Below, in pieces: positions 1 through 8,960 of a DNA stretch of 64,000 nt (its first letter is position 1; each line of letters opens with the position of its first letter). Where the stretch lies: the NCBI RefSeq assembly GCF_003144095.1, contig NZ_NSKH01000018.1:932743-996742 (forward strand). Reading direction: 5' to 3'. The stretch is from Streptomyces sp. ICBB 8177 (GTDB lineage: Bacteria; Actinomycetota; Actinomycetes; Streptomycetales; Streptomycetaceae). The position numbers were made by a program, and so were the translations under genes. A model generated the notes under the pieces. It was given only the letters and a program-made list of their open reading frames with translations, was not told the DNA's origin and ran no database searches.

Positions 1-1
1 T

Positions 2-562
2 GAGGTGGCGGTGCGGCTGGATGTCGAGGTGCGCGGTGAGATCACGCAGCATGATGTGAAGGTCCTCGAACTGTCCACGCTCAAGGGCGTGTTCGAGGAC
101 GTGGTCGCCGAGACCGTCTCCTACGTCAACGCACCCCTGTTCGCCCGCGCCCGGGACGTCGAGGTGCGCTTCATGACGAGCAGTGAGTCCCCCGACCACC
201 GCAACCTGGTCACCGTACGCGGCACACTGGCGACCGGTGAGGAGGTCTCCGTCTCCGGGACGCTGGCCGGCAACCGCAACCGCCCGAAGATCGTCGCCAT
301 CGGTGACTACGACGTGGACCTGGACATCACCGACCACATGGCGTTCCTGCGCTACGAGGACATGCCCGGTGTCATCGGCACCGTCGGCCGGGTCCTGGGC
401 GAGGCCGGGATCAACATCGCGGGCATGCAGGTCGCCCGGGCCACCGAGGGCGGCGAGGCGCTGGTGGCGCTGACCATCGACAGCGAGGTCGCCCCGCATC
501 TGATCACGGAGATCGCCGGGGAGATCGGCGCCACCTCGGCCCGCTTCGTCAGCCTGGCCTGA
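2..562 (+). CDS. serA: D-3-phosphoglycerate dehydrogenase, C-terminal part (partial)
   Basis: This is the 3' end of a gene that begins before the window. The 186 visible residues hold the intervening (ASB-like) domain and a C-terminal ACT domain. The ACT part runs from about MAFLRYEDMPGVIGTVG through GINIAGMQVAR to the end and has the usual ligand-binding D-x-PG-V-I-G turn. The enzyme oxidises 3-phosphoglycerate to 3-phosphohydroxypyruvate, the first step of serine synthesis, in the cytoplasm; the ACT domain commonly gives serine feedback. The catalytic NAD-binding half is not in the window. The reading frame is open to base 2, so no start can be given. A strong inverted repeat follows the stop. 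The family call is firm because of the ACT sequence and the domain pair typical of the long actinobacterial SerA. Confidence 0.9.
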   Translation, partial: EVAVRLDVEVRGEITQHDVKVLELSTLKGVFEDVVAETVSYVNAPLFARARDVEVRFMTSSESPDHRNLVTVRGTLATGEEVSVSGTLAGNRNRPKIVAIGDYDVDLDITDHMAFLRYEDMPGVIGTVGRVLGEAGINIAGMQVARATEGGEALVALTIDSEVAPHLITEIAGEIGATSARFVSLA

Positions 563-591
563 CAGCGGGCGGCACCACGGGCTCGAACGGA

Positions 592-639
592 GCCGGGGCC
601 GCGGTGTGACGGGAGACGCCGGCACACCGCGGCCCCGGC
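592..639. terminator. Long GC-rich inverted repeat between convergent genes
   Basis: Arms at 592-608 (GCCGGGGCCGCGGTGTG) and 623-639 are perfectly complementary over 17 bases with a 14-base loop. It lies between the convergent serA and ogt genes, so it can serve transcription from both sides. There is no T-run, which is common for streptomycete terminators. Confidence 0.75.
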
Positions 640-712
640 CGCTGGGGGAACGGGCGCACGCGCCCGGGCGCACCGCAGGCTGTCACAGGACCGGCCGCCG
701 GCGGACCGACCG

Positions 713-1255
713 TCAGAAGACCAGGGCCTGCTGCTGCGCGCCGGACGGCGCGAGGGCGCGTTCGTGCTCCAGCAGGGCGCGCTTGCGCTCCAGGCCGCCG
801 CCGTAGCCGGTCAGGCTGCCGTCGGAGCCGACGACGCGGTGGCAGGGGACGATGACGCCCACCGGGTTCTTGCCGTTCGCCAGGCCGACGGCACGGGACG
901 CCGACGGCCGGCCGATGTGGTGGGCGAGTTCGCCGTACGTCCAGGTCTCGCCGTACGGGATCTCGCGCAGTGCCGTCCACACGCGCTGCTGGAAGGCGGT
1001 GCCGCGCAGCATCAGCGGCAGGTCGAAGGTGTCGCGGTGGCCCGCGAAGTACTCGCGGAGCTGGTCGCGGGTGACGGCGAAGACCGGGTGGTCGTCGGCG
1101 TCCAGGCGCGGGCCGAAGGTCGCCTGCTCGGGGCGGTGCCGCTGGTCGACCATGTAGAGGCCGACCAGGTGCTCGCCCTGCGCGACGAGGGTGAGGGGGT
1201 CGTAGGGACTGTCGATGACGGTGTGCACGCGCTCACCGGCGCCAACGGCGCTCAT
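713..1255 (-). CDS. ogt: Methylated-DNA-protein-cysteine S-methyltransferase
   Basis: A 180-residue O6-alkylguanine-DNA alkyltransferase. It transfers the alkyl group from O6-alkylguanine in DNA to its own cysteine and is inactivated in the process. The active-site motif PCHRV is present around residue 139, preceded by the helix-turn-helix that reads RGTAFQQRVWTALREIPYGE and by GRPSASRAVG, as expected for the family; length is normal. The N-terminal 90 residues form the variable domain. It lies 48 bases downstream of the Ada/AlkA gene on the same strand, so the two probably form one alkylation-damage operon. The ATG start at 1255 is the first plausible one. The biochemical call is firm; whether it is called ogt or ada2 in a given genome is convention. 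Confidence 0.93.
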   Translation of the reverse strand: MSAVGAGERVHTVIDSPYDPLTLVAQGEHLVGLYMVDQRHRPEQATFGPRLDADDHPVFAVTRDQLREYFAGHRDTFDLPLMLRGTAFQQRVWTALREIPYGETWTYGELAHHIGRPSASRAVGLANGKNPVGVIVPCHRVVGSDGSLTGYGGGLERKRALLEHERALAPSGAQQQALVF

Positions 1256-1303
1256 GGTGTTCTCCTTGCCTGCCTTGTTCGCGGTGTGGTCCGCCGGTGC
1301 GCC

Positions 1304-2827
1304 TCAGGTCGCGGTGGCGGCCGCGGTGGCCCGGGCGGGGGCGGGCGGCGCGGCGACGACGTCGGCGGTCGGCATGTGGTTGATGGGGTGGTCGCCGGTG
1401 GCCCACAGGTGCTGCACGGCGTACGCGCGCCACGGGCGCCAGGACGCGCTGTGCCGGGTGAGCGCCACGGGCGTGGTGGGCAGGCCCAGCGCGCCGGCGG
1501 CGAGCTTGACGCCCAGGTCGGTGGCGGTGAACGCGTCCGGGTCGGCCAGCGCGCGCATCGCGATGGTCTCCACCGTCCACGGGCCGATCCCGGGCAGCGC
1601 GGCCAGGTCGGCGCGGGTCCTCTGCCAGTCGGAGCCCGGGCTCAGGTCGAGGTCGCCGCGGGCCAGCGCGCCGATCAGGCCGTTCAGCGCGGCCTGCCGC
1701 TTCTTCGGGAACGCGACGGTCGCCGGGTCCAGCTCCGCCAGGTCGGCGGGCTCGGGGAACAGGTGGGTCAGACCGCCGCCGGGGTCGGTGACGGGCGTGC
1801 CGTGCGCGGTGACCAGCCGGGCGGCGTGGGTGCGGGCGGCGGCCGTGGAGACCTGCTGGCCGAGCATGGCGCGGATGGCGAACTCGGGGCCGTCCACGGT
1901 GTGCGGGACGCGGCGGCCGGGATTCTTGCGGACCAGCGGCTCCAGCACCGGGTCGGCGCCCAACTGCTCGTCCACCGCGTCCGGGTCGGCGTCCAGGTCC
2001 AGCATCCAGCGGCAGCGGTTGATCGCCGTGGTCAGGTCGCGCAGGTCGGAGACGGTCATCCGGCAGTCGATGTACGCGGCCGGGGTGGGCCGCAGCTCCA
2101 CGATGCCGTGGCCGTGCGGCAGCCGCAGGGTGCGCCGGAACGCGCCGGAACGCCACTCCTCGACGCCGGGCACCGAGGTGGCGACCAGGTGGCCGAAGAG
2201 GTTGTCCGGGCACAGCGGCTGGCGGTACGGGAGCCGCAGCGCCAGGCTTCCCGCGGCCGCCTGCGGCTGGCTGCGGCGGCGCAGCTCGGTCGGGGGCAGC
2301 CCGAAGACCATGAGTACGGTGTCGTTGAACGAGCGGATCGAGGAGAACCCGGCGGCGAAGGCCACCTCGGCCATCGGCAGCGTGCTGGTCTCGATCAGCA
2401 GCCGCGCGGCCTGCGCCCGCTGGGCCCTGGCCAGGGCGAGCGGACCGGCGCCCAGCTCGGCGCGCAGCTGGCGCTCGACCTGCCGGGTGCTGTAGCCGAG
2501 GCGGGCGGCCAGACCCGGCACGCCGTCCCGGTCGATGACGCCGTCCTTGATCAGCCGCATGGCCCGGGCGACCAGGTCGGCGCGCTCGTTCCACTCGGGG
2601 GAGCCGGGCGTGGCGTCCGGGCGGCAGCGCTTGCAGGCCCGGAACCCGGCCTGCTGGGCCGCGGCGGCGCTCGGGTAGAAGCTCATGTTGCGCGGCTTGG
2701 GGGGTACGACCGGGCAGCTGGGGCGGCAGTAGATCCTGGTCGTCAGTACCGCGGTGAAGAACCACCCGTCGAACCGGGCGTCCTTGGACTGCACGGCCCG
2801 GACACATCGCTCGGTGTCTTCGTACAT
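1304..2827 (-). CDS. alkA: Ada-type regulator fused to AlkA DNA-3-methyladenine glycosylase
   Basis: A 507-residue three-part protein. Residues about 1-75 are an Ada N-terminal metal-binding domain with the four-cysteine set (RIYCRPSCP and FRACKRC); the first of these is the usual methyl-phosphotriester acceptor. Residues about 85-185 are an AraC-type helix-turn-helix (GYSTRQVERQL, FSSIRSFNDT). Residues about 195-500 are an AlkA N-terminal domain plus HhH-GPD glycosylase, with the hairpin LPGIGPWTVETIAMRAL and the catalytic Asp in ATDLGVKL. The fusion senses methylation damage, activates transcription and excises 3-methyladenine-type bases. This Ada-AlkA fusion is known in actinobacteria. It heads an apparent two-gene operon with ogt, probably under its own positive control; the region upstream of 2827 should carry the promoter. 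Confidence 0.92.
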   Translation of the reverse strand: MYEDTERCVRAVQSKDARFDGWFFTAVLTTRIYCRPSCPVVPPKPRNMSFYPSAAAAQQAGFRACKRCRPDATPGSPEWNERADLVARAMRLIKDGVIDRDGVPGLAARLGYSTRQVERQLRAELGAGPLALARAQRAQAARLLIETSTLPMAEVAFAAGFSSIRSFNDTVLMVFGLPPTELRRRSQPQAAAGSLALRLPYRQPLCPDNLFGHLVATSVPGVEEWRSGAFRRTLRLPHGHGIVELRPTPAAYIDCRMTVSDLRDLTTAINRCRWMLDLDADPDAVDEQLGADPVLEPLVRKNPGRRVPHTVDGPEFAIRAMLGQQVSTAAARTHAARLVTAHGTPVTDPGGGLTHLFPEPADLAELDPATVAFPKKRQAALNGLIGALARGDLDLSPGSDWQRTRADLAALPGIGPWTVETIAMRALADPDAFTATDLGVKLAAGALGLPTTPVALTRHSASWRPWRAYAVQHLWATGDHPINHMPTADVVAAPPAPARATAAATAT

Positions 2828-2993
2828 GTCTCCAGGATGCGGCCCCGGAGCCCGGTCGGCTGGCGGAATTCCGACATCACCCTTACGAGCCGCCCTGCCG
2901 CGGGCGCCCGCGGAGGCCGCCTTCCCGTGCCCCGCCCGCGAGCCGCCCGCACGACCGGCCCGCCCGAACCGCCGCCGTCAGCCCAGGCCGCCG

Positions 2994-3911
2994 TCAGCCC
3001 AGGCCGGGGTCGCGGGCGACGCAGTCGTGGCAGAAGGCGGCGAAGGCGGCGGCGCGCCGGGTCGGCGTGGCCCCGGCGGGCCTGGCCAGCACCACGGGCA
3101 GCGGCACGACCTCGTCGCTGATCGGCCGGACGGTGACCTCGCGGCCCTCGTAGCTGTAGTCGAGTGCGGGTCGCTGGATGAGCAGCGAGTAGCCGAAGCC
3201 GCGGGCGACGAGACTGCGGACCATCTCGAAGCTGCGGGTGCGGTGCCGTACGCGCGGTGAGACCCCGGCGCCGACGAGGACCTCGGTGAAGTACCGCATG
3301 CTGGGCGGGACGTCGAGCATGATCATGTCCTGGTCGGCGAGGTCGCGCAGTCGCACCGTGGAGCGGCGCGCCAGCGCGTGGTCCCGGGGGAGCAGTACGT
3401 GCGGCTCGGTCGCGTAGAGCACCTCGTGGGCGATGCCGGGCTGGATGTCGACGCCGTAGAGCACGGCCACCTCGCAGCGCCCGTCGAGGAGTTGGTGCTG
3501 GAGGTCGACGAGTGAGCCCTCGACGAAGTCGACCCGGACCCGGGGGTGGGCGCGCTGGAACTCCTCCAGCAGTCCGGGCAGCAGGAACGGCGCGATGGTG
3601 GTGAAGCAGCCGACCAGCAGGTCCCCGGCCGGGGTCTGCCCGACGTCGCGCAGGCCCGCCTGCAACTCGTCGGTGCGGGCCAGCAGGGTGCGGGCCTGGG
3701 GGAGCAGCACGCGTCCCGCCTCGGTGAGGGTGAGCCCCTTGGACTTGGAGCGCAGCAGCAACTGGACGCCCAACTGCCGCTCCAGTTCGGCGATGCCGAG
3801 GGAGACCGCGGCCTGCGAGACGAACAGCTGGCGCGCGGCCCCGGTCATCGTCCCGGTCTGCGCGGCGACCACGAAGTAGTCCAGCTGGCGCAGGCTGATC
3901 CGGTCGGTCAT
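2994..3911 (-). CDS. LysR-family transcriptional regulator
   Basis: A 305-residue LysR-type regulator. Residues about 1-65 form the winged helix-turn-helix (LRQLDYFVVAAQTGTMTGAA, then RQLFVSQAAVSLGIAELE); residues about 90-290 are the periplasmic-binding-like effector domain. Length is typical. It is transcribed away from the cytochrome P450 gene with a 92-base AT-rich gap between the two starts, the classic LysR arrangement in which the regulator controls both itself and the divergent target. The effector is unknown. ATG at 3911 is the only good start, since the helix-turn-helix begins within ten residues of it. Confidence 0.9.
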   Translation of the reverse strand: MTDRISLRQLDYFVVAAQTGTMTGAARQLFVSQAAVSLGIAELERQLGVQLLLRSKSKGLTLTEAGRVLLPQARTLLARTDELQAGLRDVGQTPAGDLLVGCFTTIAPFLLPGLLEEFQRAHPRVRVDFVEGSLVDLQHQLLDGRCEVAVLYGVDIQPGIAHEVLYATEPHVLLPRDHALARRSTVRLRDLADQDMIMLDVPPSMRYFTEVLVGAGVSPRVRHRTRSFEMVRSLVARGFGYSLLIQRPALDYSYEGREVTVRPISDEVVPLPVVLARPAGATPTRRAAAFAAFCHDCVARDPGLG

Positions 3912-4003
3912 GAGCTCACTTTATAACGCGGATCATATTAATATCATTTCCAAAACCGGCCAGGAGAAAGAGACTTGGAGGACCGAGACGAGGAGGTTGC
4001 GTC
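3912..4003. promoter_or_regulatory. Divergent promoter and likely LysR operator
   Basis: The gap between the LysR and P450 genes is far more AT-rich than its surroundings. It contains the perfect palindrome ATATTAATAT at 3935-3944, inside the longer imperfect repeat ATCATATTAATATCAT. LysR sites are usually T-N11-A inverted repeats, so this is the best candidate. A purine-rich stretch (GACGAGGAGG) ahead of 4004 is the ribosome binding site of the P450. Confidence 0.55.
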
Positions 4004-5245
4004 ATGGCGATGACCGACATGACATCGTGCCCGGTCCATCAGTCTTTCGACCCGCTCGCGGAGCCCTATCTCGCGGACCCTTATCCGGACATGACCGCCG
4101 TACGCGAAGAGGTTCCCGCGTTCTACGCGCCCTCGATCGACATGTGGGTGATCACCCGCTATGACGATATCGAATCGGCCTTCAAGGATCCGGGCACCTT
4201 TTCCGCGGCCGTCGGTCAGCGCCCGGTCTTCCCGCTCACCGACGAGGCCCGCGCGATCATCGCCGGGGGGTTCCACGCCAGCCCGGTGATGTCCGACTGC
4301 GACCCGCCCAAGCACACCCGCATCCGGCGGCACAACCTCAAGGGGTTCTCCGCCCGCCGGGTCTCCGTGCTGGAGCCCAAGGTGTGGGCGAAGGCCACGC
4401 AGCTGGTGGACGACATCCGCCCGGGCCGGGTGGACCTGGTCCCCGCTCTGACCTACCCGCTGCCCGCCTACATGATCTTCACCTTCATCGGCTTCCCCGA
4501 TGAGGACATGGACATGCTCAAGAGCTGGTGCGGCAACCGCATCGCCTTCAGCTGGGGCCGCCCCAGCCCCGAGGAGCAGCGCGAGATCGCCACCAACATG
4601 GTCCACTACTGGCGCTACTGCGAGGAGTTCGTCGCCAAGCGGGCCGCCGACCCGGTCGACGACTTCACCAGCGACCTGATCCGCATCCACCGCGAGGACC
4701 CCGAGGCGATCAGCCTGGAGGAGATCACCAACGTCGCCTACGGGCTCAGCTTCGCCGGCCACGAGACGACCACCAACTTCACCGGCAACGCCATCCGCCA
4801 GCTGCTGAGCCACCGCGAGCAGTGGGACGCCCTGTGCGCCGACCGCTCGCTGGTTACGGCCGCCGTCGAGGAGACCCTGCGCTACGACAGCAGCATCATC
4901 GCCTGGCGGCGCATCACCACCCGCCCGGTCACCGTCGGCGGAGTGGAGATCCCCGCGGACGCCAAGATCCTGCTGCTGCTCGGTGCCGCCAACCGCGACC
5001 CCAAGTACTTCTCCGCGCCCGAGGACTACGACATCATGCGCGGCGACGTCCGCGCGCACCTGGCCTTCGGCAAGGGCATCCACTACTGCATCGGCGCCGC
5101 CCTGGCCCGCATGGAGGCCCGCATCGCCCTCGACCTGCTGGCCCAGCGGGCGCCCGGCATGCGGCTGGTGGAGGACCAGGAGCTGACCTTCCCGGCCAAC
5201 GTCTCCTTCCGTGGCCCCAAGCACCTGCTCGTCGACTGGCCCTAG
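4004..5245 (+). CDS. Cytochrome P450
   Basis: A 413-residue soluble bacterial class I P450, of normal length. The oxygen-activating I-helix motif AGHETT is at residues 251-256, the K-helix ExxR is in VEETLRYDSS, and the heme-binding loop is FGKGIHYCIGAALAR with the axial cysteine at about residue 362. It should monooxygenate a small lipophilic or carrier-bound substrate using electrons from a ferredoxin and ferredoxin reductase; neither is encoded next to it. Neighbours are a divergent LysR regulator and a convergent thioesterase, which fits a biosynthetic or catabolic side pathway. A clear ribosome binding site precedes ATG 4004. The substrate cannot be named from sequence. Confidence 0.93.
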   Translation: MAMTDMTSCPVHQSFDPLAEPYLADPYPDMTAVREEVPAFYAPSIDMWVITRYDDIESAFKDPGTFSAAVGQRPVFPLTDEARAIIAGGFHASPVMSDCDPPKHTRIRRHNLKGFSARRVSVLEPKVWAKATQLVDDIRPGRVDLVPALTYPLPAYMIFTFIGFPDEDMDMLKSWCGNRIAFSWGRPSPEEQREIATNMVHYWRYCEEFVAKRAADPVDDFTSDLIRIHREDPEAISLEEITNVAYGLSFAGHETTTNFTGNAIRQLLSHREQWDALCADRSLVTAAVEETLRYDSSIIAWRRITTRPVTVGGVEIPADAKILLLLGAANRDPKYFSAPEDYDIMRGDVRAHLAFGKGIHYCIGAALARMEARIALDLLAQRAPGMRLVEDQELTFPANVSFRGPKHLLVDWP

Positions 5246-5345
5246 CCGCCCACGGACCCGGTGCGCCGTCCTCCGCTGCACCGCGCGGGACGGCGCACCG
5301 GCACGCGACCACGCCGCCGCCAACACGCCTGCCGCGCGCCCTCGT

Positions 5346-6158
5346 TCAGCGTTCGGCGACCAGCAGCGTCTGCACCACCCGCCCGCAGTCCCCGGCCGCG
5401 TCGTCCAGCGTGCCCGAGGCCAGGCCCGAGCCGTCCGGGCTCGCCGCCGTCGCGGCGCGCAGGCAGAACCACTCGCCGACCGGCTCGCGGTGCAGGGCGA
5501 GCGTGACGTCGGTGTTGATCACCAGGCGGCGGTGGTGGTCGAGTTCGAAGGCGACCGCCCACGTGCTGTCCGCCACCGTCAGCGCGCGGGTCAGCGGCGT
5601 GTCGTCCTCACCGGCCACCAGCGGGACGCGCTGGCGCACCCAGGCGGTGCCGGGCCCGAGCGTGTCGAACCCCCCGCCCGGCTCGAAGCGCCACTCCATC
5701 GCCGAGACATAGCCGTCCAGGTGCGCGCCGGCCATGGTGTGAAGCGGCTGGGGGCCCGGCAGCTCGGGCGGCGGGGCCAGCGGGCGCAGCGCCGGGGTGT
5801 CGCCGGGCGCGGCCGCGATCCGCCAGGCCCGCGCGTACATCACCGGCCGTCCCTGCGCGCTCAGTTCGCCCTCCAGAAGTTCGGCCCGCCCGCCCGAGCG
5901 CACGGTCCGCACCGCCACCTGAACGTCACCGACCGGCACCGGGCGCGGCAGCTCCAGCGTGACCCGCGCGATCCGGAATCCGGGCCGGGGCTCGTGCCGC
6001 TCCAGCGCCCGGCCCAGCAGCGCCGAGGGCGGACCGGCGTGCTGGGCCTTCGGGCTCCACGGTCCCGCCGTCGCGGCGGTACTCTCGTAGCGCCCGCCGC
6101 CCAGGTCCCGGTAGAAGAAATCCGAAGCGGAATCCGGGCCCGCGGAATTGTTTGTCAT
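5346..6158 (-). CDS. TesB-like acyl-CoA thioesterase (double hotdog)
   Basis: A 270-residue protein with two hotdog-type halves. The N-terminal half contains WSPKAQHAGPPSALLGRALE and the strand ARVTLELPRPVPVGDVQV; the second half contains FDTLGPGTAWVRQRVPLVAGE and LVINTDVTLALHREPVGEW. This pattern fits the TesB-like acyl-CoA thioesterase family often annotated as thioesterase family protein. It would hydrolyse an acyl-CoA or related thioester. It is convergent with the P450 and divergent from the GlxA-type regulator, so it shares a promoter region with the latter (6159-6270). No signal peptide or membrane segment is visible. The fold call is good; substrate is unknown. Confidence 0.75.
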   Translation of the reverse strand: MTNNSAGPDSASDFFYRDLGGGRYESTAATAGPWSPKAQHAGPPSALLGRALERHEPRPGFRIARVTLELPRPVPVGDVQVAVRTVRSGGRAELLEGELSAQGRPVMYARAWRIAAAPGDTPALRPLAPPPELPGPQPLHTMAGAHLDGYVSAMEWRFEPGGGFDTLGPGTAWVRQRVPLVAGEDDTPLTRALTVADSTWAVAFELDHHRRLVINTDVTLALHREPVGEWFCLRAATAASPDGSGLASGTLDDAAGDCGRVVQTLLVAER

Positions 6159-6270
6159 AGCCGCCGTCCTCGCCGTATCAATTGGATGGGATAACTCGTC
6201 GGCACTGCGCCGCGATTCCTAAAAAGCATCACCGTTGACCGTGTCCGCCTCTCAAGGACAGGATGTAGTC

Positions 6271-7347
6271 ATGCCCGAAACGGACATGCCCCGAACCGTC
6301 GCCGTCGCGATCTCGGACGGAATTCCGATCTTGGAGGTGGCCGCGCCGTGTGAGGTGTTCGGTGTCAACCGGGTCGATCTGGCCGATCCCTGGTACGACT
6401 TCATGGTGTGCGGTTCCGACTCCGCCCGGTTCGGCGGCTGGTTCCGTCCCGAGGGCGCGCGTTCCCTGGACGAACTCGCCACCGCGCACACCGTGATCAT
6501 CCCCGCCTGCCGTGACGTCGCGGAGGAGCCGCCGGCCGAGCTGGTCGAGGCGGTGCGCGCGGCGCACGACGCGGGGGCGCGCATCGTGTCGATCTGCACC
6601 GGCTCGTTCGTGCTGGCCGCCGCCGGTCTGCTGGACGGCCGCCGGGCCACCACGCACTGGATCCACGCCGACCTGCTGGCCGCCCGCTACCCCGGCGTCA
6701 CGGTCGACGCCGACGTGCTGTACGTGGACGAGGGCGACGTCCTGACCTCCGCGGGCAAGTCGGCCGGGATCGACCTGTGCCTGCACCTGGTGCGGCTCGA
6801 CCACGGCGCCGCGGTCGCCAACGCCCTCGCGAGACGCCTGGTGATGCCACCGCACCGGGACGGCGGGCAGGCGCAGTTCGTGGCGCCGCCCGCGGTCAGC
6901 GGCCAGGACCACCCGCTGGCCGACCTGCTGCCGTGGGTGACGGCCCGGCTGGACGAGCCGATGACGGTGGTGGACCTGGCGCGGCGGGCCAACATGAGCA
7001 CCCGCACCCTCAGCCGCCACTTCAATGCGGTGACCGGCAAGACCCCGTTGCAGTGGCTGCTGTCGCAGCGGATCAACCAGGCCCAGGAACTGCTGGAGAC
7101 CACCGACCAGAGCATCGAGCAGATCGCCGCCCAGACCGGGATGGGCACCGCGGGCACGCTGCGGCGCCACTTCAACCGGATGGTGGGCGTCTCGCCCGAC
7201 ACCTACCGGCGCACCTTCAAGGCCGAGCCCCTGGTGCCGGAGGCGGAGGACGAACCGGCCGATGGGGAGGCCGAGTTCGCCCGGCGCTCCGGCGGCCGCG
7301 CCGAACTGCTCGCCCGGCGGCGTCCGCTGGAACTGATCTGCCACTGA
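6271..7347 (+). CDS. GlxA-family transcriptional regulator (DJ-1/PfpI plus AraC HTH)
   Basis: With the ATG at 6271 this is a 358-residue protein. Residues about 8-170 form a DJ-1/PfpI class-I amidotransferase-like domain with the nucleophile-elbow-like SICTGSFVLAAAGLLDG; residues about 220-320 form an AraC-type DNA-binding domain (VDLARRANMSTRTLSRHF and TGMGTAGTLRRHF). Such GlxA-like proteins are transcriptional regulators, some of which act on secondary metabolism in streptomycetes. The purine-rich AAGGACAGG before 6271 favours this start over a TTG at 6235. It is divergent from the thioesterase. Its ligand is unknown. Confidence 0.88.
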   Translation: MPETDMPRTVAVAISDGIPILEVAAPCEVFGVNRVDLADPWYDFMVCGSDSARFGGWFRPEGARSLDELATAHTVIIPACRDVAEEPPAELVEAVRAAHDAGARIVSICTGSFVLAAAGLLDGRRATTHWIHADLLAARYPGVTVDADVLYVDEGDVLTSAGKSAGIDLCLHLVRLDHGAAVANALARRLVMPPHRDGGQAQFVAPPAVSGQDHPLADLLPWVTARLDEPMTVVDLARRANMSTRTLSRHFNAVTGKTPLQWLLSQRINQAQELLETTDQSIEQIAAQTGMGTAGTLRRHFNRMVGVSPDTYRRTFKAEPLVPEAEDEPADGEAEFARRSGGRAELLARRRPLELICH

Positions 7348-7442
7348 CCGACGGCACCCCGGCGCGGAAGCCCGCCACCGTGCCGCCCGCGACGCGCCGC
7401 CGCACCGGCCGTGACCGGTGCGGCGGCGCGTGCGACGGCCGT

Positions 7443-8729
7443 TCACGCGGGGAGCGACGCCCCGGACGGCGCCGCGGCGCGGACCGCCGCGGCCCTGGTC
7501 GTCCAGGCCAGCGTCAGCGCCGCCAGCACGGCGACCCCCAGCAGCACCGCGGGCGCCGGGACCACCGAGCCGATGGCGGCCAGCGGGTAGGACGCCATCA
7601 TGCCCACGTAGGTGACGGCCTGATAGGTCGCGGTGAGCCCGGCCAGGTGCTCGGGGGAGGCCAGCTGCTGGACCTGGGTGAGCCCGTAGAACTGGCAGCA
7701 GCCGTACCCGGACCCCAGCACGAGGGAGGCCACCAGCACCAGCGCGGGCTGGTGGAGCCAGGCGGCGAGCGCGGCCACCAGCATGCCGCCCACCACGATC
7801 GCCAGCGCCCAGCCGAGCAGCCGGGGCGTCGGCGGGGTGTGCAGCCTGCGGGCGAGTGGCTGGACGAAGATGCCCGCTCCCGCGTTCGCGACGACGACCA
7901 GGGCGCTGAACATCAGGGGATCGCCCGCGATCTGATGGGCCACCAGCCCCGGCAGGTAGCCCACGGCCACCGCGACGGCGATGAACACCCAGGGCGCCAG
8001 CGGCAGGACCACGGTGACGAAGCGCCGCTCACGCACCTCGTGGAGGCGCAGGTTGCGCAGGAAGCTGGTGCCGGGGGAGGGGGTCAGGGTCTCCGGCACG
8101 GTGAGCAGGCAGGCGAACGCGGCGGCGCAGATCAGCAGGTGCGGCAGGTACGCGATCACGGTGGGGTCCGGGGCCCACTGGGCCAGCACGCCCGCGACGA
8201 GCGGACCGAGGCCGAAGCCGATGCCCATCGACACCGTCAGCCGCCGCGGGCCGTGGTCGGCGTCGCCGGAGGAGGCCGACAGCTCCTTGATCCAGGCACC
8301 GCCGCAACTGAAGCCCGCGCCGCTCGCCATGCCGGACACCAGGCGTCCGGCGAGCGTGAAGCCGAGCCCGTTCGCGCCGACGATCAGCAGCACGGTGCCC
8401 AGCACCGACAGCACGACCGTGGGCAGCATGACCTTGCGGCGGCCGAACCGGTCGGAGCAGGGCCCGCCGAACATCAGCCCGGGGATCAGGCCGATCACGT
8501 ACGGCACGAAGGTCGCCTGCACGGTGGTGGCGGACAGGTGGAGCCGGGCCTGGTAGAGCAGCAGCAGCGGGGTGAACTGCTGGGCGCCCCAGCCGATCGC
8601 CACCACCGGTACGGCGGCCCGCAGCCAGGCGCGGCCCGGGCGGGGGACCGCCGCGGGGACGGCCGGCCCCCGCTCGGCCCGGGGGGTCACCGGGCTGCTC
8701 GCAATGCGTGTGTTCTCGTTCACGGCCAC
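7443..8729 (-). CDS. Major facilitator superfamily transporter
   Basis: A 428-residue integral membrane protein with about twelve hydrophobic segments. The MFS loop 2-3 signature is seen as GPCSDRFGRRKVM around residue 90, and an early segment reads AIGWGAQQFTPLLLLYQ. The cytoplasmic N-terminus (about 35 residues) is rich in Pro and Arg. It most resembles drug or metabolite exporters of the DHA type, but substrate and direction cannot be inferred from sequence. It is convergent with the GlxA-like regulator and divergent from the XRE-type regulator, with 231 bases between the latter two starts. With a second MFS gene at 10067 it gives this small block two putative exporters. Confidence 0.87.
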   Translation of the reverse strand: MAVNENTRIASSPVTPRAERGPAVPAAVPRPGRAWLRAAVPVVAIGWGAQQFTPLLLLYQARLHLSATTVQATFVPYVIGLIPGLMFGGPCSDRFGRRKVMLPTVVLSVLGTVLLIVGANGLGFTLAGRLVSGMASGAGFSCGGAWIKELSASSGDADHGPRRLTVSMGIGFGLGPLVAGVLAQWAPDPTVIAYLPHLLICAAAFACLLTVPETLTPSPGTSFLRNLRLHEVRERRFVTVVLPLAPWVFIAVAVAVGYLPGLVAHQIAGDPLMFSALVVVANAGAGIFVQPLARRLHTPPTPRLLGWALAIVVGGMLVAALAAWLHQPALVLVASLVLGSGYGCCQFYGLTQVQQLASPEHLAGLTATYQAVTYVGMMASYPLAAIGSVVPAPAVLLGVAVLAALTLAWTTRAAAVRAAAPSGASLPA

Positions 8730-8960
8730 GATCGTGCGCCAGGCGGGGGTGCGATCACGAGTGTCGGAAACGACAACATGCGTGCAGTTTCGGGCATGCC
8801 TCGCGTGGTCACGGGAGCCCGGCGGGACGGCCGCGCAACTGGCGGCCGACCGAGTGCAGGATCGTTATTGCCAAGGTCGGCCGCCATGTTGTTGGGTGTC
8901 CCGGACGCCTTCCCCTTTCCCGCGGTCAGTTGGTGCGGAACAACCGGATGAGGTATCTCC

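Noticed and set aside
764-3121. Long plus-strand frame across ogt and alkA
   Set aside because: Runs over two well-supported minus-strand genes and shows only shadow composition.
4861-4866. TTA strings in the P450 and several other genes as bldA targets
   Set aside because: They are out of frame (for example GTT-ACG in the P450); only the asnB codon is a true in-frame TTA.
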